The notes beneath the pieces were generated by a model. The model was not told where the DNA came from, made no database searches, and saw nothing but the letters and a program-made list of their open reading frames with translations. A stretch of DNA of 64,000 nucleotides from Astrocystis sublimbata (taxonomy: Eukaryota > Ascomycota > Sordariomycetes > Xylariales > Xylariaceae). This document shows positions 47,052-59,300 of this stretch, piece after piece. A program made the translations under genes and the position numbers. Position 1 is the first letter of the stretch; every line of letters begins with the position of its first letter. The DNA lies in NCBI GenBank assembly GCA_022453515.1, contig JAJNNY010000002.1, positions 496,001 through 560,000 of the forward strand, given 5' to 3'.

Positions 47052-50006
47052 AGGAAGATTTTGACGATCGGTCCCAGTATGTCGATCACAGAATTCCACG
47101 TGTTGGTGGCAAAAGCAAGAACAGAAGCTGCGAACCCGGCGCTTAAGGTATCGTCCTCAAAACCCCATTGCCCGCTGCTTTTGTATGTGTTTCCTTTCGG
47201 ACAGCAGACCAGCCTGCTGACAAATTATGACGCCTGGTCTAGCCATACTTCCCGTTGTGAGTGCTGTCTCTCTTAGATAAGAGTTGTGTGCGAGTGGTGA
47301 ATGGGATGGTGCTGACGGCTCAAATCAAGATACGTTTGTGTGGGTAAAAAGCCCCGTCGGTAGCGTGCCTGACAGCAGAGTTGGAGGCGCCGGTGGCTAT
47401 CTCCAATGAAGGGTTGCGTCCTGTCATTGGCCTCGTGTCGCCTGGGCTATAATCGCATGCCCCCAGAGTCGAACATCGAAACAAAGAGAGTTGCGGTGTG
47501 TCTCCGCTTGTTTACCTGCTCAGCCGCAGGACTCCGCATGCTCGAGGAATGCACGAAGTCAGCGATCCCCCCCTTCCAATGTAAATCATCGAAATTGCAG
47601 TGTGCGTCCGTGCAGCTTGATAACACGAAACAAAGGCGGACAAGTCTGGGGAAAGTGATGAAGTGGGCACAGACTACGCTCGGGGGTTCGATCGATCAGG
47701 GCAATAGGGGGACATGAGGTCTGTTTAAGGTTTCTAATTACAGTCCCGAGGATAGGGCAACGAATCAGAAGCATTGATGGCCGTTTGAACTCCCCTCGCA
47801 ATGTGACCAATCCAGGAACCAATCCACTGTGCCCCGTACCAGCTGACTGGGCCGTTCGCCATCCAATGGCTACCAGACCGAGCGGGTTCCCCTATATGAA
47901 CCTGACGATAAGGCGAAGGTATTCGACGCGCATGTGCGAAGACGGTCAGTCAGCCGGCCTGGATGCTACGGCCGGCCCTCATGATATAGGTGATGGCCAT
48001 CATCGGCCTCTACGACCAGGCAGTTATTCGTTCTCCTCCACGTGGCCGTCAATGGGTTGCTCGCAGGGTTTCATGGCTGGAATGAGGTGGCAGCGGTTGT
48101 GCGGGCTCCTTGGGCACTGGAGTGGTGCTCTGGTGCCCTCGCTGGACTTGGCTGCTCCTTGACTACTACTCCACGGAACCAATCGGACAGTGGAAAGACC
48201 CAAGGAGACAGCTCGCTAGGCATCTCGTTACAAGTCGCGAGGACGGGCTCGGGCGGCTGTGTAACCCAGAACGGCGTCCGAGGTGGCCCAGATGAAATTA
48301 GACGTCGATGATTACTGTCCACAGCGCAGTGTTGTACCGTATCCCTAGACGGTTGCAGCTAACATAACAGAGAAAGGATTGTTCCAGGTGCATGTGGGCC
48401 AACCGCGGAAGTGCACTTGCATCCGACCCTTGCCGTGACGGCATGGAGTCGCTGGCTGTTCTCATCAGGTGATTTCTGGATCTCGCTGTCTTCGACATGT
48501 TCCTGTGCCCTCGCGGGTCTTGGTATCTTGTCATTTCTCTTGTGGTGATGAATCATGATGCTACGATGCTTGTTCACATCCGTCGAGCTGAGCATACGAT
48601 TTGCGGCGGGCAACTGACAGACACCCTTGTGTGTTTACCTGTAGACAGTCTCCAGTCATTAGGCCTCGCCGAGCCCAACTCTGCAACCTTCGGGCTGCCA
48701 TCGACCAACTTGGGGCGCGATGCCAGTTCGTGAGTCCCAAAGAGAAACAAGCCTTTGCGCCAAGACGACAGCACTCTAGGAACGGCACCAGCACTACAGG
48801 CCATCGGCGAATCAAACCCAAGCACGGCGGCTCAAACAGGTAAACGCAGAGAAGTAACGGAGAAAGGTAGGGATCGCTGGCGACTAACCGACTTTCCAGT
48901 ACCGCGCTGTATTCTGGAGTCTCGAGTCCAGCCTCGAGCAGAATCTGTTGAGCCCGTGAGGTTGAGCCGAGTGCTTGTTGCATGCAGGTCCTTAAGTAAT
49001 CAGGGGTAAGTAAAAGTAAGTAGGGTACCTAAGGTGCTTTAGGTAGTATTAGACACGCATTGAGCACAAGCCTGCCGATGCCCAGGTGCGGTGACAAAAA
49101 CCTGCAAGATTTCATTCTCCTTCAAGGTTGTTTATCCACAAGGTTACTATTTCTTACTAGTGCTCGTAATTGCAGGTCACTGCAGTTACATACCTATAGA
49201 GGTAGCGGTTATGCGCCTGCGGCGTGACAACTTCTGTCGCGCCTGCCTCGGGCCAGCTGGAAGGTTGACGAGACTGAGGTTGCATATGCCAGATGGGGGT
49301 ACCTTAGGGTACCTACATGAGTGTTGGAGCCGTAGTACTGCAGTGAAAAGGTACCGTGCAGTACCTGACTGTCCGGTACCTGCATAGCAAGGCTCTGAGG
49401 TAGGTAGAGGTAGGTGCAACCAACTCACCCCTGGGCTCCTCCCGAGGTCATCTGTTAAGGTTGCTGCCCAATTGCGCTTGCGGAAAGAGCCGTGCCCCGT
49501 GCTATTGCCGGCCGGGTGGGCCTTGACGAGTGACAGGCGAGACAGGCAGCCTGGTGAGCTGGCCCTACCCTAGGTAGATACCGAGGGTACCTATGTAGGT
49601 ACCTTACCTACAACCTTGTGAGAGGTATCTCTCTCTACCTTGGTGCCCGAGGAGACCACTGGTGACGCCGCTTCTAGATTTCTCATTGGTCAATTACCTG
49701 CATCTGATCATCAGGGTTTCGGCTGTAAACCTCAGACAACACCTTTACTAGGAATATTTCCAACTAATCAGGACGTCGGTAGTGCACAACACCGACACCT
49801 ACCTCAAAAATCGAACCTGAATATTATAGCGGCCACCAACCGCCCTCCTTTCATTTCCCGCCAAAACCAGCCGTGCCACCCTACCCTACGTCCAAAACCA
49901 GAACCTGGTCGAACCACCCACCTGCCAGTTTTCGGCCGGCCTCGACCTCACCTCTCCTCTCCCCGCCCGGCCCGACTTCCACCGCATCGTCAACCCCAAT
50001 CAACCA
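47052..50006. other. Intergenic region upstream of AIM41
   Basis: No supported gene in about 3 kb. TAGGTA/TACCTA/GGTACC words are dense from 49020 to 49640. The 150 bp before 50007 are C-rich leader. Confidence 0.5.
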
Positions 50007-50603
50007 ATGTCTCTACCCAGCATGCGGTCCGCCACCCGCCTGCTCCGCCTCCGCGGCAGCGCGCTGTCGTCACATACCAGGTCGCCGTCCGTCCTCGCCT
50101 CCTTCGCGCGCAGCTACAGCGATGCGCCCGCGCCCGCGCCTCCTCTCCTGCAAAAGCTCAAGGGGGACCTGAAGACGGCGATGCGTGCCAAGGATACCGC
50201 GCGCCTGACCGTCCTGCGCGCCGCCCTCTCCGCGACCTTGAACGCCTCCAAGACGTCGTCGCCCATCACCACCGACGCTGGACTGGTGGCCCTGCTGCGC
50301 AAGCAGGGCCGGGGCTGCGCCGACGCGCGCGATGAGGCCGCCGCTGCCGGCCGCCCCGACCTGGTCGCCAAGGAGGAGTCCCAGATATCCGTCTTGGAAG
50401 AGTACATCGCCGGCAGTGGCATCGAGGAGCTCAGCCATGACCAGATCAAGGCCATCGTAGAGGGCGTCATCGCTGGCCTGGGCGAGAAGCCGAAGCATGG
50501 CGACGTCATGAAGACCTTGCTGGCGGCTGGGGGGCCCCTGGACGGCAAGAACGTCGAGAAGGGCGAGTTGGCGCGCGTGGTCAAGGAGGTTAACGGGGCG
50601 TAG
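50007..50603 (+). CDS. AIM41: Mitochondrial YqeY/GatB-like protein (Aim41)
   Basis: A single exon of 198 residues. Residues 1-37 are Arg/Ser/Leu-rich without acids (MRSATRLLRLRGS...), fitting a mitochondrial presequence. Residues 47-197 form a YqeY domain: LLQKLKGDLKTAMRAKDTARL, then LRAALSA, QISVLEEYI and a GDVMKTL segment. The YqeY fold is related to the tRNA-binding tail of the GatB amidotransferase subunit. Yeast Aim41 is mitochondrial, with no settled biochemical role. The length matches fungal homologues. The gene is very GC-rich, which also produces long antisense open frames that are not genes. It is convergent with the GCP2 gene. Confidence 0.93.
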   Translation: MSLPSMRSATRLLRLRGSALSSHTRSPSVLASFARSYSDAPAPAPPLLQKLKGDLKTAMRAKDTARLTVLRAALSATLNASKTSSPITTDAGLVALLRKQGRGCADARDEAAAAGRPDLVAKEESQISVLEEYIAGSGIEELSHDQIKAIVEGVIAGLGEKPKHGDVMKTLLAAGGPLDGKNVEKGELARVVKEVNGA

Positions 50604-51199
50604 TGAGTGAGCAACGAAGACGGGGCAAAGGGAGATGGTCTTGGCAAAGAGAGCCGACCTACCCCGACCCGGACCCCGACCGAAGGCTTAGGGTCCCTAC
50701 GGTCGACTTTGCTCACCCCCCATGTGGCTTGGGGTTGCTGAAGTCACCTATAGCTCGCCGGCTCTGCAAAAGAGCGGAACGATATCTGTACAATACCTGT
50801 GAGTCTGACAGTAAACCCGTGTCCGTGTAAGCAACCGACCCGAATCCTCAGCCAGCGTCATAAGGGGCAAGGCGGTGGGTGCATTGCATCAAGCATTTTG
50901 AACCAACAGCCATAGTGACGCCTTGTTCAGCCAGTGCATATAGCGGACTAAATGAAATGAACAAATCTTCACTCTAAATACTGCAGCCGTAGTTCCCACG
51001 AAACTTGCACTAATTCACAACGGCACCAATGACATTTGCGGGTAGCATTCAAAACCCAGGGCAGAATGGGGGAGAGCATTGCTGTGTGATAGATGTTCAT
51101 GTATGCATTAAATAGGGGTATAAACTGCCTTCACAGTGCTGGATCTAGCCGTCCAATGCCTCTGCTTGTGGCCTAGCAGAATAGGTTCTTACATTGCTG
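50604..51199. other. Convergent 3' region between AIM41 and GCP2 genes
   Basis: Holds the 3' ends of two convergent genes. No other feature seen. Confidence 0.5.
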
Positions 51200-54038
51200 T
51201 CAGGAGGCAACGTCCTCCTCAGTGCGTAGTCCGGCATACTCGGTCCCTTGATTGGCCGTGGCTAATCTAGCACACAAGCTCAACAGCACAACCGTCTCTG
51301 TTGCCGCGTAATGATTTAGGGCGTCCAGCAGGATCTGCAAGTGCCGGCTGAAATTGGTCTCCCACTTCTTGATGATTTCAAACAGATTACTTATGCGACC
51401 CTCATCATCGTAAAGCTGACTATTCGAGCCGCTATCGCTGGACGATTTCTGTGACTTCGCGTTCTGGAATCGCTGCCATTGTTTTTTGGACATGTTCGGC
51501 GGCTTGATAACGCCTACCAGATCTGGATCGGCCTTTTCGAGTTCTCGAGAGAGCCAATTGGTATAGGCAGCAAAGACTGTGCAGGTCTGCATCAGTTTCG
51601 AGTGGATCTGAAGACTGTCAGCACCTAGATCGAAAGCCCGGGGTGAGGTACTCATACTCTAATCAACTTGCCGTTTGTTAGCATGCAGCCCTTGAGGCAA
51701 GTGTCCAAGAAGTCCACATGATCTTGCATCAGCTCATCAACTGTCCGGTCTGGTTTTCCAGGCGCATCCGAGCTGCCGTCTTTGGCTTTTAGTCTTGACA
51801 TGAGAGATTGCCAATTCGGCTCGATGACCTCGAGCGTGCAGAAGTACAGTAGCTGCTGCACAAACACAACCATTCGTGCTCTCAATGTCCACACACGTCT
51901 CTTCCATATCTCTAACTTCCTAACCGAAGACTTGTGGCTCCACACGATGCCGGTATTGTGAGTTTGCCACGTTGTAGAGAGCTGGGACTCCAGGTATTTC
52001 AGGGACAATAGATAGCGAAAGAGTGCTTGGTATCGCCAGACAGTCTTGCGACTTATAACAAGCGATACAGGAAACGGCACTTGATAGTCTATCTGTAGCG
52101 ACGTGAAGCCGACTGCGTTCTTATCGTTCTCAACGGGCTGGTTGCTGAGGGGCTGCAGCGACTCTCCTTGTTCAATCCCAGTGATATTAACAACCCGCTG
52201 CAACATCTTGATGAGACTGACTTCGTTCATTTCCACATGAACATCCTCTCTGAACGGATCCAGGGAAACTATACTTCCTGGCTGATGGAGAACAAGGTCA
52301 AGAAGCGACTGTAGCTTCACCGTGTTGACAGATTTGAGGGGCTTGCGCAGTTCCGATGCACTCAACTCCATGAAGTAGGTAAAATAATCGGAGGGGTCGA
52401 GGAAAAAGTAATGTTTCAACGATCGTAGCCTCGCTGGAAGGGCATGGGTGGTCAAAAGGAGTTTCATGAGCGATTCGTTCGCATAAGCATAAGCGTTGTT
52501 GACATTGTCGAGAAACCGGGGGTCGTCAAATGAGGTGGGTACGTCTCGAGTCACCTTGGTGATGTCCACGCCGCCACACTCGCGCACAACATTGAGATAC
52601 TTACCGGCCAGCAGAACTTTATCCTTGACATGCTGGAGTTGAGGGGGAATGTTCTGTTTCTGTATCATGTATCTCCTCTCCCAGTAGTCATCTGTGTAGT
52701 CCTGTTCCAGCATATCGCGTCGTATACTCTTCTGCTCTTTGATCAAAAACTCGGAGTGCGGGTCTTTAATTTCCCCATGATGAAGCCATTCGTTAAGCAT
52801 GGCCATATAGGGTCGACTTGCATCGCGTAAGAGGGAGGTGAGTAATGCCCTGGCAGCCGGGTCCCCCGACATGGATTCCAGCCTCTTTGTGATCAACTCG
52901 ATGACTACACCACCCTTGCATATTTTCTTCCCGGTCATGTTACCTGGCACAAGATCACCGCCTCGCTTTAGATTTTCTATGATATTGTCAAAGTCTTCCA
53001 CATCCGATTCTTCTTCGCTCTCATCATCTAATAGCGCGTTTCTTTTCAGCAGATCTGAGGCCAGGGCATAGAGCTGGGACATCATCTGGCTGGTAGGGAG
53101 CGTATGGACATGGAGCAAGTGCAGAGTAAATGTTGTATTCGTCAGAAACTGGCTCTCGAGCTGAGCAACCATAACCAGATAGTCGTGCAGGAATTTCCGG
53201 ATCGCGGCACAGAGCGCATGGTTGACAACACCGAACTCTTCGCGGCTCTGTACGTTGACAAACATCTCGAGAGCAGAGTGATGGGTAGCCATCTGAAGCA
53301 TGGATGTCGTCAAATCCTGCAGGCTTGGATCGAGGCCTGGGAGCATCTTGAAAGTCGGCCCCTGCAGTCGATCTCTCTCGTCGCCAGGATCGTAGCCGTA
53401 CGAGTAACGAATGTACTGTCCCTCATATCCCATGAAAACAAAGAGTAAGTCCTCTATCATGACGGCTTCCTGCGCCTCCAATGACAATTCGTGGAGGGGC
53501 TGTGGCTGCTGGGAGGAGGGGCTTTCGGAAGCCAACGGCGGGATGGATATGCGGATGGCAAGCGGAGCGGTAGAATGTGGCGCGAGGGTTGCTACGGGGT
53601 CCCAAGATGCTGCAGACACGAATCGTCAGCTAGGTGCTCGGCACACGGCATGATGTGGTCGACCTCACTGGACGGCGGCTCCGGCCTGGCCTCCTTGGGC
53701 TTCGTCTCGGGCTGTCGCGTTTTGGGAGCCTCCCTTTCCTTGGGCCTCCGCTTCTCTCGCTCTGGCTGGAGGGGCTCCTTGGGGCTCTTGGTCCGACTCA
53801 TGAGCTTCTCTCTCGTGGTGACAGTCAGTCTCTCGGTCCTGCGCTCTTCGACAGCTCGACTGGCAGGCCGGGGGTTTCCCGATGCTGACCTCTTATGGGC
53901 AGTATTGGTGAAGCCGGCCTGAGGTGGACGCCCCGTGCGCGAATCGCGAGGGTCGGCGGCTGGGCGTGCTCTCGGGTTTCCGTCGCTGTCGTTGCCATTG
54001 GAGCGGCGGTCCGCATAGCTGGAGAGTCTCGAAGACAT
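51200..54038 (-). CDS. ALP4: Gamma-tubulin complex component 2 (GCP2, Spc97/Alp4)
   Basis: A core subunit of the gamma-tubulin small complex that nucleates microtubules at spindle pole bodies. Minus-strand exons 53669-54038, 51658-53609 and 51200-51607 (introns 59 and 50 bp, both GT-AG) encode 909 residues. Residues 1-123 are Arg/Pro/Glu-rich and disordered. The GRIP1 region starts around EDLLFVFMGYEGQYI (about 176), the segment that separates GCP2 from GCP3 in my reading. The LNEWLHHGEIKDPHSEFLI motif follows, then a GRIP2 region with LKHYFFLDPSDYFTYFMEL. The gamma-tubulin-binding C-terminus has VWRYQALFRYLLSLKYLE and, across the last intron, KLIR joined to IHSKLMQTC. The first intron donor is set at GTGAGG, which keeps the frame and leaves a CTGAC branch site before the CTGCAG acceptor. 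It is divergent from the proteasome alpha5 gene. Confidence 0.93.
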
Positions 54039-54977
54039 GGTGACAGTAGAGCGACAGCGACAGCACTGACGACGGCGACAACGACATTCAGCTTTCAGCT
54101 GTCTATGGGGTCGTTGGGGGCACTCGTGATATATACATCAGGTGCGCGGCAACAATATCAGGGTTCTACGATATGTTTCGCCGGGAATTCGAATCTGGAG
54201 TTGTTGTCGCAACAGGTTGACGTCTGAATAATATCAACAATGGGTCGCGTAGTGCAGTTTGTAAGGTAGCTGTAGCTTTAAGTTCAGTCTACCTATTTAC
54301 ATGACAAAGTACCGGGTAGGTAGATTAGGTAGTATGTAGATACCTAGGTAGGTACGATTCACGATAGCTCGTCGCGTCCCTGCAGGTGGTTGGAACTTAG
54401 AGGTACTGGCCTAAAATAGTGAGGGAGGTACGTAATTTGGGTGATGCGCGTTTGCTCCGTACCTACTTAACCTAAGGTATCTGGGAGGCCTGGTGGGAGG
54501 TGGGCTGGGCAGGAATCAACCCCGCCGTAAAGGCCCGTGTCTCTCGGTACCTAGCGGTAGGTACCCTAGCCTAGCCCCCCAGCTGCCTTACCTGGCTCGC
54601 CTGGGCCCCTAGACACATGTACTTACCTACCCGGGCTAGCTACATGTAAGTATCTGCCCAGTTGCCCGCCTGGTGAAGTACAGTCATAGCACGGCCAGGT
54701 ACCCATCAGCATCAGCATCAGCATCCAGCACAGTGGAGGCAGGAGCTTTCGTCAACACAGTCGCAGCCTTGAGCTTCGGAGCTCTACCATCATACCTACA
54801 TCCTTTCGCTGCCTCAACCTCTCTTTCTCACGACACGATACGCACAAGCCAGAGAAGGTCGACACTTTCTCATCGGATACGAACTCGAGTGATCCGTTTC
54901 GAGTCTGACCGCTCCCTCCAACAGTCCAACAGTCCAACTCCCCTCGTAACCGATAACACCCCCAGTAAACCGCCACG
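54039..54977. promoter_or_regulatory. Shared divergent upstream region of GCP2 and proteasome alpha5 genes
   Basis: 939 bp between two divergent start codons, so it must hold both promoters. The middle (54300-54660) is packed with TAGGTA, GGTACC and TACCTA words. A (CATCAG)-type repeat lies near 54703-54724, and the side next to the alpha5 gene is CT-rich leader. I did not find a copy of the yeast proteasome element GGTGGCAAA. Confidence 0.5.
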
Positions 54978-55966
54978 ATGTTTATGGCAAGATCTGAATA
55001 CGGCAAGTGGTGCCATTCCTTGTCAAATACGGCCACATTGTGTGCCTTGAGGCCCTAGAGCTGTAACTTGTGCTAACGCTGGACTCGACGACAGATCGTG
55101 GTATCAAGTATGTGTGCACTCGACGCTGTTCCCAAAGCCTCCCGCCCGTGCTAATCACCACCGCCTGCTCACAGCACCTTCTCGCCCGAGGGTCGTTTGT
55201 TCCAGGTCGAATACTCTCTAGAGGCCATCAAACTCGGCTCGACAGCGATCGGCGTGGCGACATCGGAGGGCGTGGTGCTGGGTGTAGAGAAGCGAGTGAC
55301 GTCGACCCTCCTCGAGACATCGTCCGTCGAGAAGATTGTCGAGATCGACAGGCACATCGGCTGTGCCATGTCAGGACTGCAGGCCGACGCGCGCAGCATG
55401 GTTGAGCACGCCCGTGTCGAGTGTCAGTCACACGCCTTCAACTACAACGAGAACCTCGGCGTCGAGAGCTGCACCCAGGCCATCTGTGACCTGGCCCTGC
55501 GCTTCGGAGAGAGCGCCGATGGCGAGGAGAGCATCATGAGTCGTCCCTTTGGTGTCGCCCTGCTGATTGCTGGCTACGACGAGGACGGCCCCCAACTCTA
55601 CCACGCCGAGCCGAGTGGCACCTTCTACCGCTACGACGCCAAGGCCATCGGGTCTGGCAGCGAGGGAGCCCAGGCCGAGCTCCAGAATGAATACCACAAG
55701 GCAAGTCCTCTCGCCTGCCATCGCCGAGATCGTGCAGCTATACAACCTATACCATCTGGCTCACGAGCGATGTCGCTAACGTCTACGAACAGTCTCTCAC
55801 TATCGCAGACGCCGAGATGCTCGTTCTGAAGACCCTGAAGCAGGTGATGGAGGAGAAACTCGATGCCAAGAACGTACAACTAGCAAGTGTCACCAAAGAG
55901 AAGGGGTTCAGGATATACACCGATCCAGAGATGGCTACCATCGTCGAGCGGCTACCCGCAAATTGA
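54978..55966 (+). CDS. PUP2: 20S proteasome subunit alpha5 (Pup2)
   Basis: An alpha-ring subunit of the 20S core particle; structural, without catalytic threonine. Four exons (54978-55002, 55095-55107, 55175-55700, 55793-55966) give 245 residues, the expected size. The N-terminus [20 protein letters not shown] is the conserved alpha-subunit tail and helix H0. [18 protein letters not shown] and the long stretch through [19 protein letters not shown] are typical of alpha5, and the C-terminus [15 protein letters not shown] fits. The second exon is only 13 nt. Introns 1 and 3 begin with GCAAGT instead of GT (GC-AG introns), and intron 2 is GT-AG. No GT donor nearby keeps the frame at either site, and the GC choice restores the conserved sequence exactly. 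The gene is divergent from GCP2 and convergent with the Zn2Cys6 factor. Confidence 0.96.
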
Positions 55967-56393
55967 TGACTCGGCAGACAACGCTTTCGCACTCGTTGAG
56001 ATTTAAGAGATTTATGACAAGTCAATGAAAAAGACGCCAACACATGATATGAGTTTCCACTTTGCTTGTGACTACTTAAGTATTCAAAGTAAATATGACA
56101 GCGACCCCCCAGCTCAGCATCTATTCAAAATGCATCGGTAGTGTACACGCAGCGAATCTGCAGCTCGATGCTGTGTTTTTGGTTTTATCCTTGCGGTTCA
56201 GGACCATCATCAACGCACCCTTTTCCTGGTAAGTCAAAACGCCACGAAAGTCCTGATTAGACCGTACCCTAGCCAGCAGCCAGCCTCCTCTAAACCGTCC
56301 ATGACGTCCGAACCCCAAATTCAGTAATTCCCATCGCTAGCCTAAGATCCGATAGATGTCCTTCCAATTTCATACGCCAGCCTTCAATTCGCC
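55967..56393. other. Convergent 3' region between alpha5 and Zn2Cys6 genes
   Basis: 427 bp containing two 3' ends. No other gene. Confidence 0.5.
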
Positions 56394-59300
56394 TTATTTC
56401 TCCCGATCCCCCGAGTCCAAATCCAGTTTTTCGAGATCCTCTTCGACGGTGAGCAAGCCCATGGCATAGAATGCTTTCTCGCCCTTAGCGAGTACAATCT
56501 TCTTGTTGCCGTCTAGGGCCATGCCGTCTCCGAAACCCGCAGCCGCAGCTGCGGCTGCCCCGCCTTCTTCTTGGATCCGTCGGTCGAGCCGGCGCGGATT
56601 GCCCCAGACCCAAGACATGCCCGGCGGGGCGACGTCCAGCGGATGTGGCGGTTGCCGCTTCTTGGCCTCGTGCCGACTCCGTACCTCCTTCGCGTCTGCC
56701 TCCTCTTCGGCAGCTGGTGCCGCTTTGTAGGGAGGGCCCCGGCCTAGCTGGGCCGCCTTCGACCACGCCGATTCGCAGCCGTCGGCGATCTGGTGCGCGG
56801 ATTGCCACCCGGTCAGGCGGGCTATGTCTCGTAGGCGACAGATCAGCCAGAGTCGTTGGTCCTGGGCTTGGAGCTGTAGGAGAGGCGAGTCTTGTCAGCA
56901 GAAAGCGTAAGTACAACAGACGTGGATACACCACAAAATGTAGACGAGATGAAGGTGGGAGGCTTGTTATTGCGTACCTGAACACCCGCCACGAAGAGGG
57001 GAAACGCCGACTCGATCAATGCAGCGCCCATCAATGTACTGACGACCTTGAGCTGCGAGATGTTTTCTTCAAGGCCAGCGGCGATTCGACAAAGCTTGAG
57101 CGCCCACGGCATAGTGGTATGGGCCGACATACCAGCAGCGAGCATGGCTACGGGCGGCATCTTCGGGTGGGCCCGGTGGAGGACGATGAGCCCCATGTAA
57201 TAGTTCATCCAGATTCCGGCGATCGAATAGGTCCGGTAATGGGTGGCGAGGCCAAAAGGCGTTTGTTGGGCCGGGTAAATGTCGGCCCCTAGAGGCTCGA
57301 AGTCCGGACCGAAGTGCTCCTTAATCCCGTGGAAGGCCGTCAGGATCTGCTCCCATTCCCGAAGCGCCTCGACAGTTCTAGTGTCGAGATCACTGTCTGT
57401 GCGGTACTGGGGAGTAGTGCTCGGCGGCGAGGAAGACGTCTCGCGCGGAGGACTGAAGCCCATCGGCGGCGTCACCTTGTCGGAAGCGGGCATCATGCCT
57501 GTGAACATGCCTGGCGGTGGCCAGGGGCTGCCGGATCCGCTTCTGGACAGCGCTTCCCGCTTCCTTGAAAGATCGCGGGATACGAAATTGGCGAGACGGC
57601 CTAAGAGGAGCATCAAATAATCGTAACTCCCGTAGCTAATGTCTGTTAGTCCTACGTCGTTTCAATCTCGCGCAGTCTCCTTGTGACTCACATGGCGTCG
57701 AGCCTCCCCATCGGCGCCCTTGGCGGACACTGCATCCAAGTTTCATATTGCAAGCTGTCATGTTAGCGTCAAGGCCCTCGACTCGGACAGGTTTACTACT
57801 CACAATGGACAAGTCCCACCCAAGATACTCTGATACACATCCATCTTGCAGTACCACCAAAAGAGGTCGCTCAGTTGCTCGTATCGCTCCATGTCCTTAT
57901 TTGTGTAAATGTACTTGGGTCTTGGGTGCGAACTTAGGTCTTCTGGCAGCATGCCAAGATCATCATAGGAAACATCATGCCCCATGATCATGCTCAACAA
58001 CGGCACATCGATCACGTCCCAGTCTCTGTAAAGAAAACCGGAGTCTTCAGCCGAAGGATAGTCTCTCAAGTTTCCGGCCAGGGACTGTTCCATATCTGTG
58101 AGTCGTTTCTGCATTTTGATCGCCATGATGGCTCTGGTCATTGCGGAAAGTGGTATCTCTTTAATGATCCAGCGAGCTCCCAACAAATGCCTGCACCATT
58201 TGTCATGGTCCGAGTTCCAGACCTCGTAAAAGGCAAGAATCAAGGTCGCTGCCAAGTTAGCCGTCTGTGTGCGCCTCGCGGGGCGTGCGACATTTTTCGC
58301 TATTCTTCTCAGGGCTAGATGATAATGTTTGAGCGACGCTGTTGGCGGTACCCTCTGTAGCTTCGCAATCTGCAAGCTACCAAGAGCAAGCATAGCCTGT
58401 AGAAGTGCTGGGTGACTGAAGGACATGACTGGAAAGCCATCTGCGAACATGTTAGTGAGGCAAGAAACAGGCGAGCATGATATGATGCTTACAGGTCCAT
58501 TGGTGCTGCTTCGACTTTGGTGCCTGCCCCTGGAGCCCCTGAAAGATATTGGAGGGATCCAGTGGATGTCGTTCGTAGAGCGACATACTGGGTCCCGTAA
58601 CGTTCATGAAATGCCAAAAGACTGCGGCAATGTGCTTGTCGGTGAGCGGTGAATTGGCGGGTGTGGGATCGTAGGTCGCCAGTACCGTTTCCGCACCAAT
58701 AGTGGAGAATGTTCTCGTATGGGTGCCAAACATATGATACTGATGGTCAAGTCTCTGCGAGGTAATGACTCCTGCTGCACCGAGACTGGACTGTGAGTTT
58801 CGCCGTGCCCCTGAAAACTCGTCGTCCGACTCGGCCATAGAGTCATCATCATAAAAGTCGTATTCCCAGTCTTCGAGCTGTTCTTTAACTATGGGTTGCG
58901 CTGGTTCTGTTTTTACAAAGCCCGTACTTTCGTCGGGCTGCCTGTGCGCGGGTGGCGGCACCGGCCCCTTGCTGCTACCGTCTTGCACTATTGGAGAGGT
59001 ATGCTGGCTGCTCGTTTCAGGCGCACCTTGCCTCCACGTTCCCTGAGAAAAGGCATCGGCCGTGGTGGGAGGGAAAAATGTGAATTTCGACAACTGCGGT
59101 TGCGATAAAAACTGATTTGGGGCCAAGTTCACAGGCGGCTGTGGTGCATCAGAGCCAACCTGGTCGGGGTAGAAATGGCTGAACTGGTGCGTAGGAAGCT
59201 GGGGATAGCCAGCGATTCTATCCCCAGCAGTTGGTGGTTTTGGGGCGATAATCTGGAGTGATTGAGACGAGGACCTTTGCTGAGCAGCCGACATCTGCTG

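Noticed and set aside
47675..47705. GGGGTTCGATCGATC resembling a tRNA B box
   Set aside because: No matching A box, acceptor stem or cloverleaf could be found around it.
48071..48322. Minus-strand open frame of 83 codons
   Set aside because: Short, no motif, no continuation through a plausible intron.
50070..50716. Long minus-strand open frames opposite AIM41
   Set aside because: An artefact of the high GC content of the AIM41 coding strand; no motif.
53610..53644. Alternative first intron of GCP2 using a GTGCCG donor
   Set aside because: The intron would be only 35 bp. The GTGAGG donor 24 bp upstream gives a 59-bp intron with a branch site and the same downstream frame.
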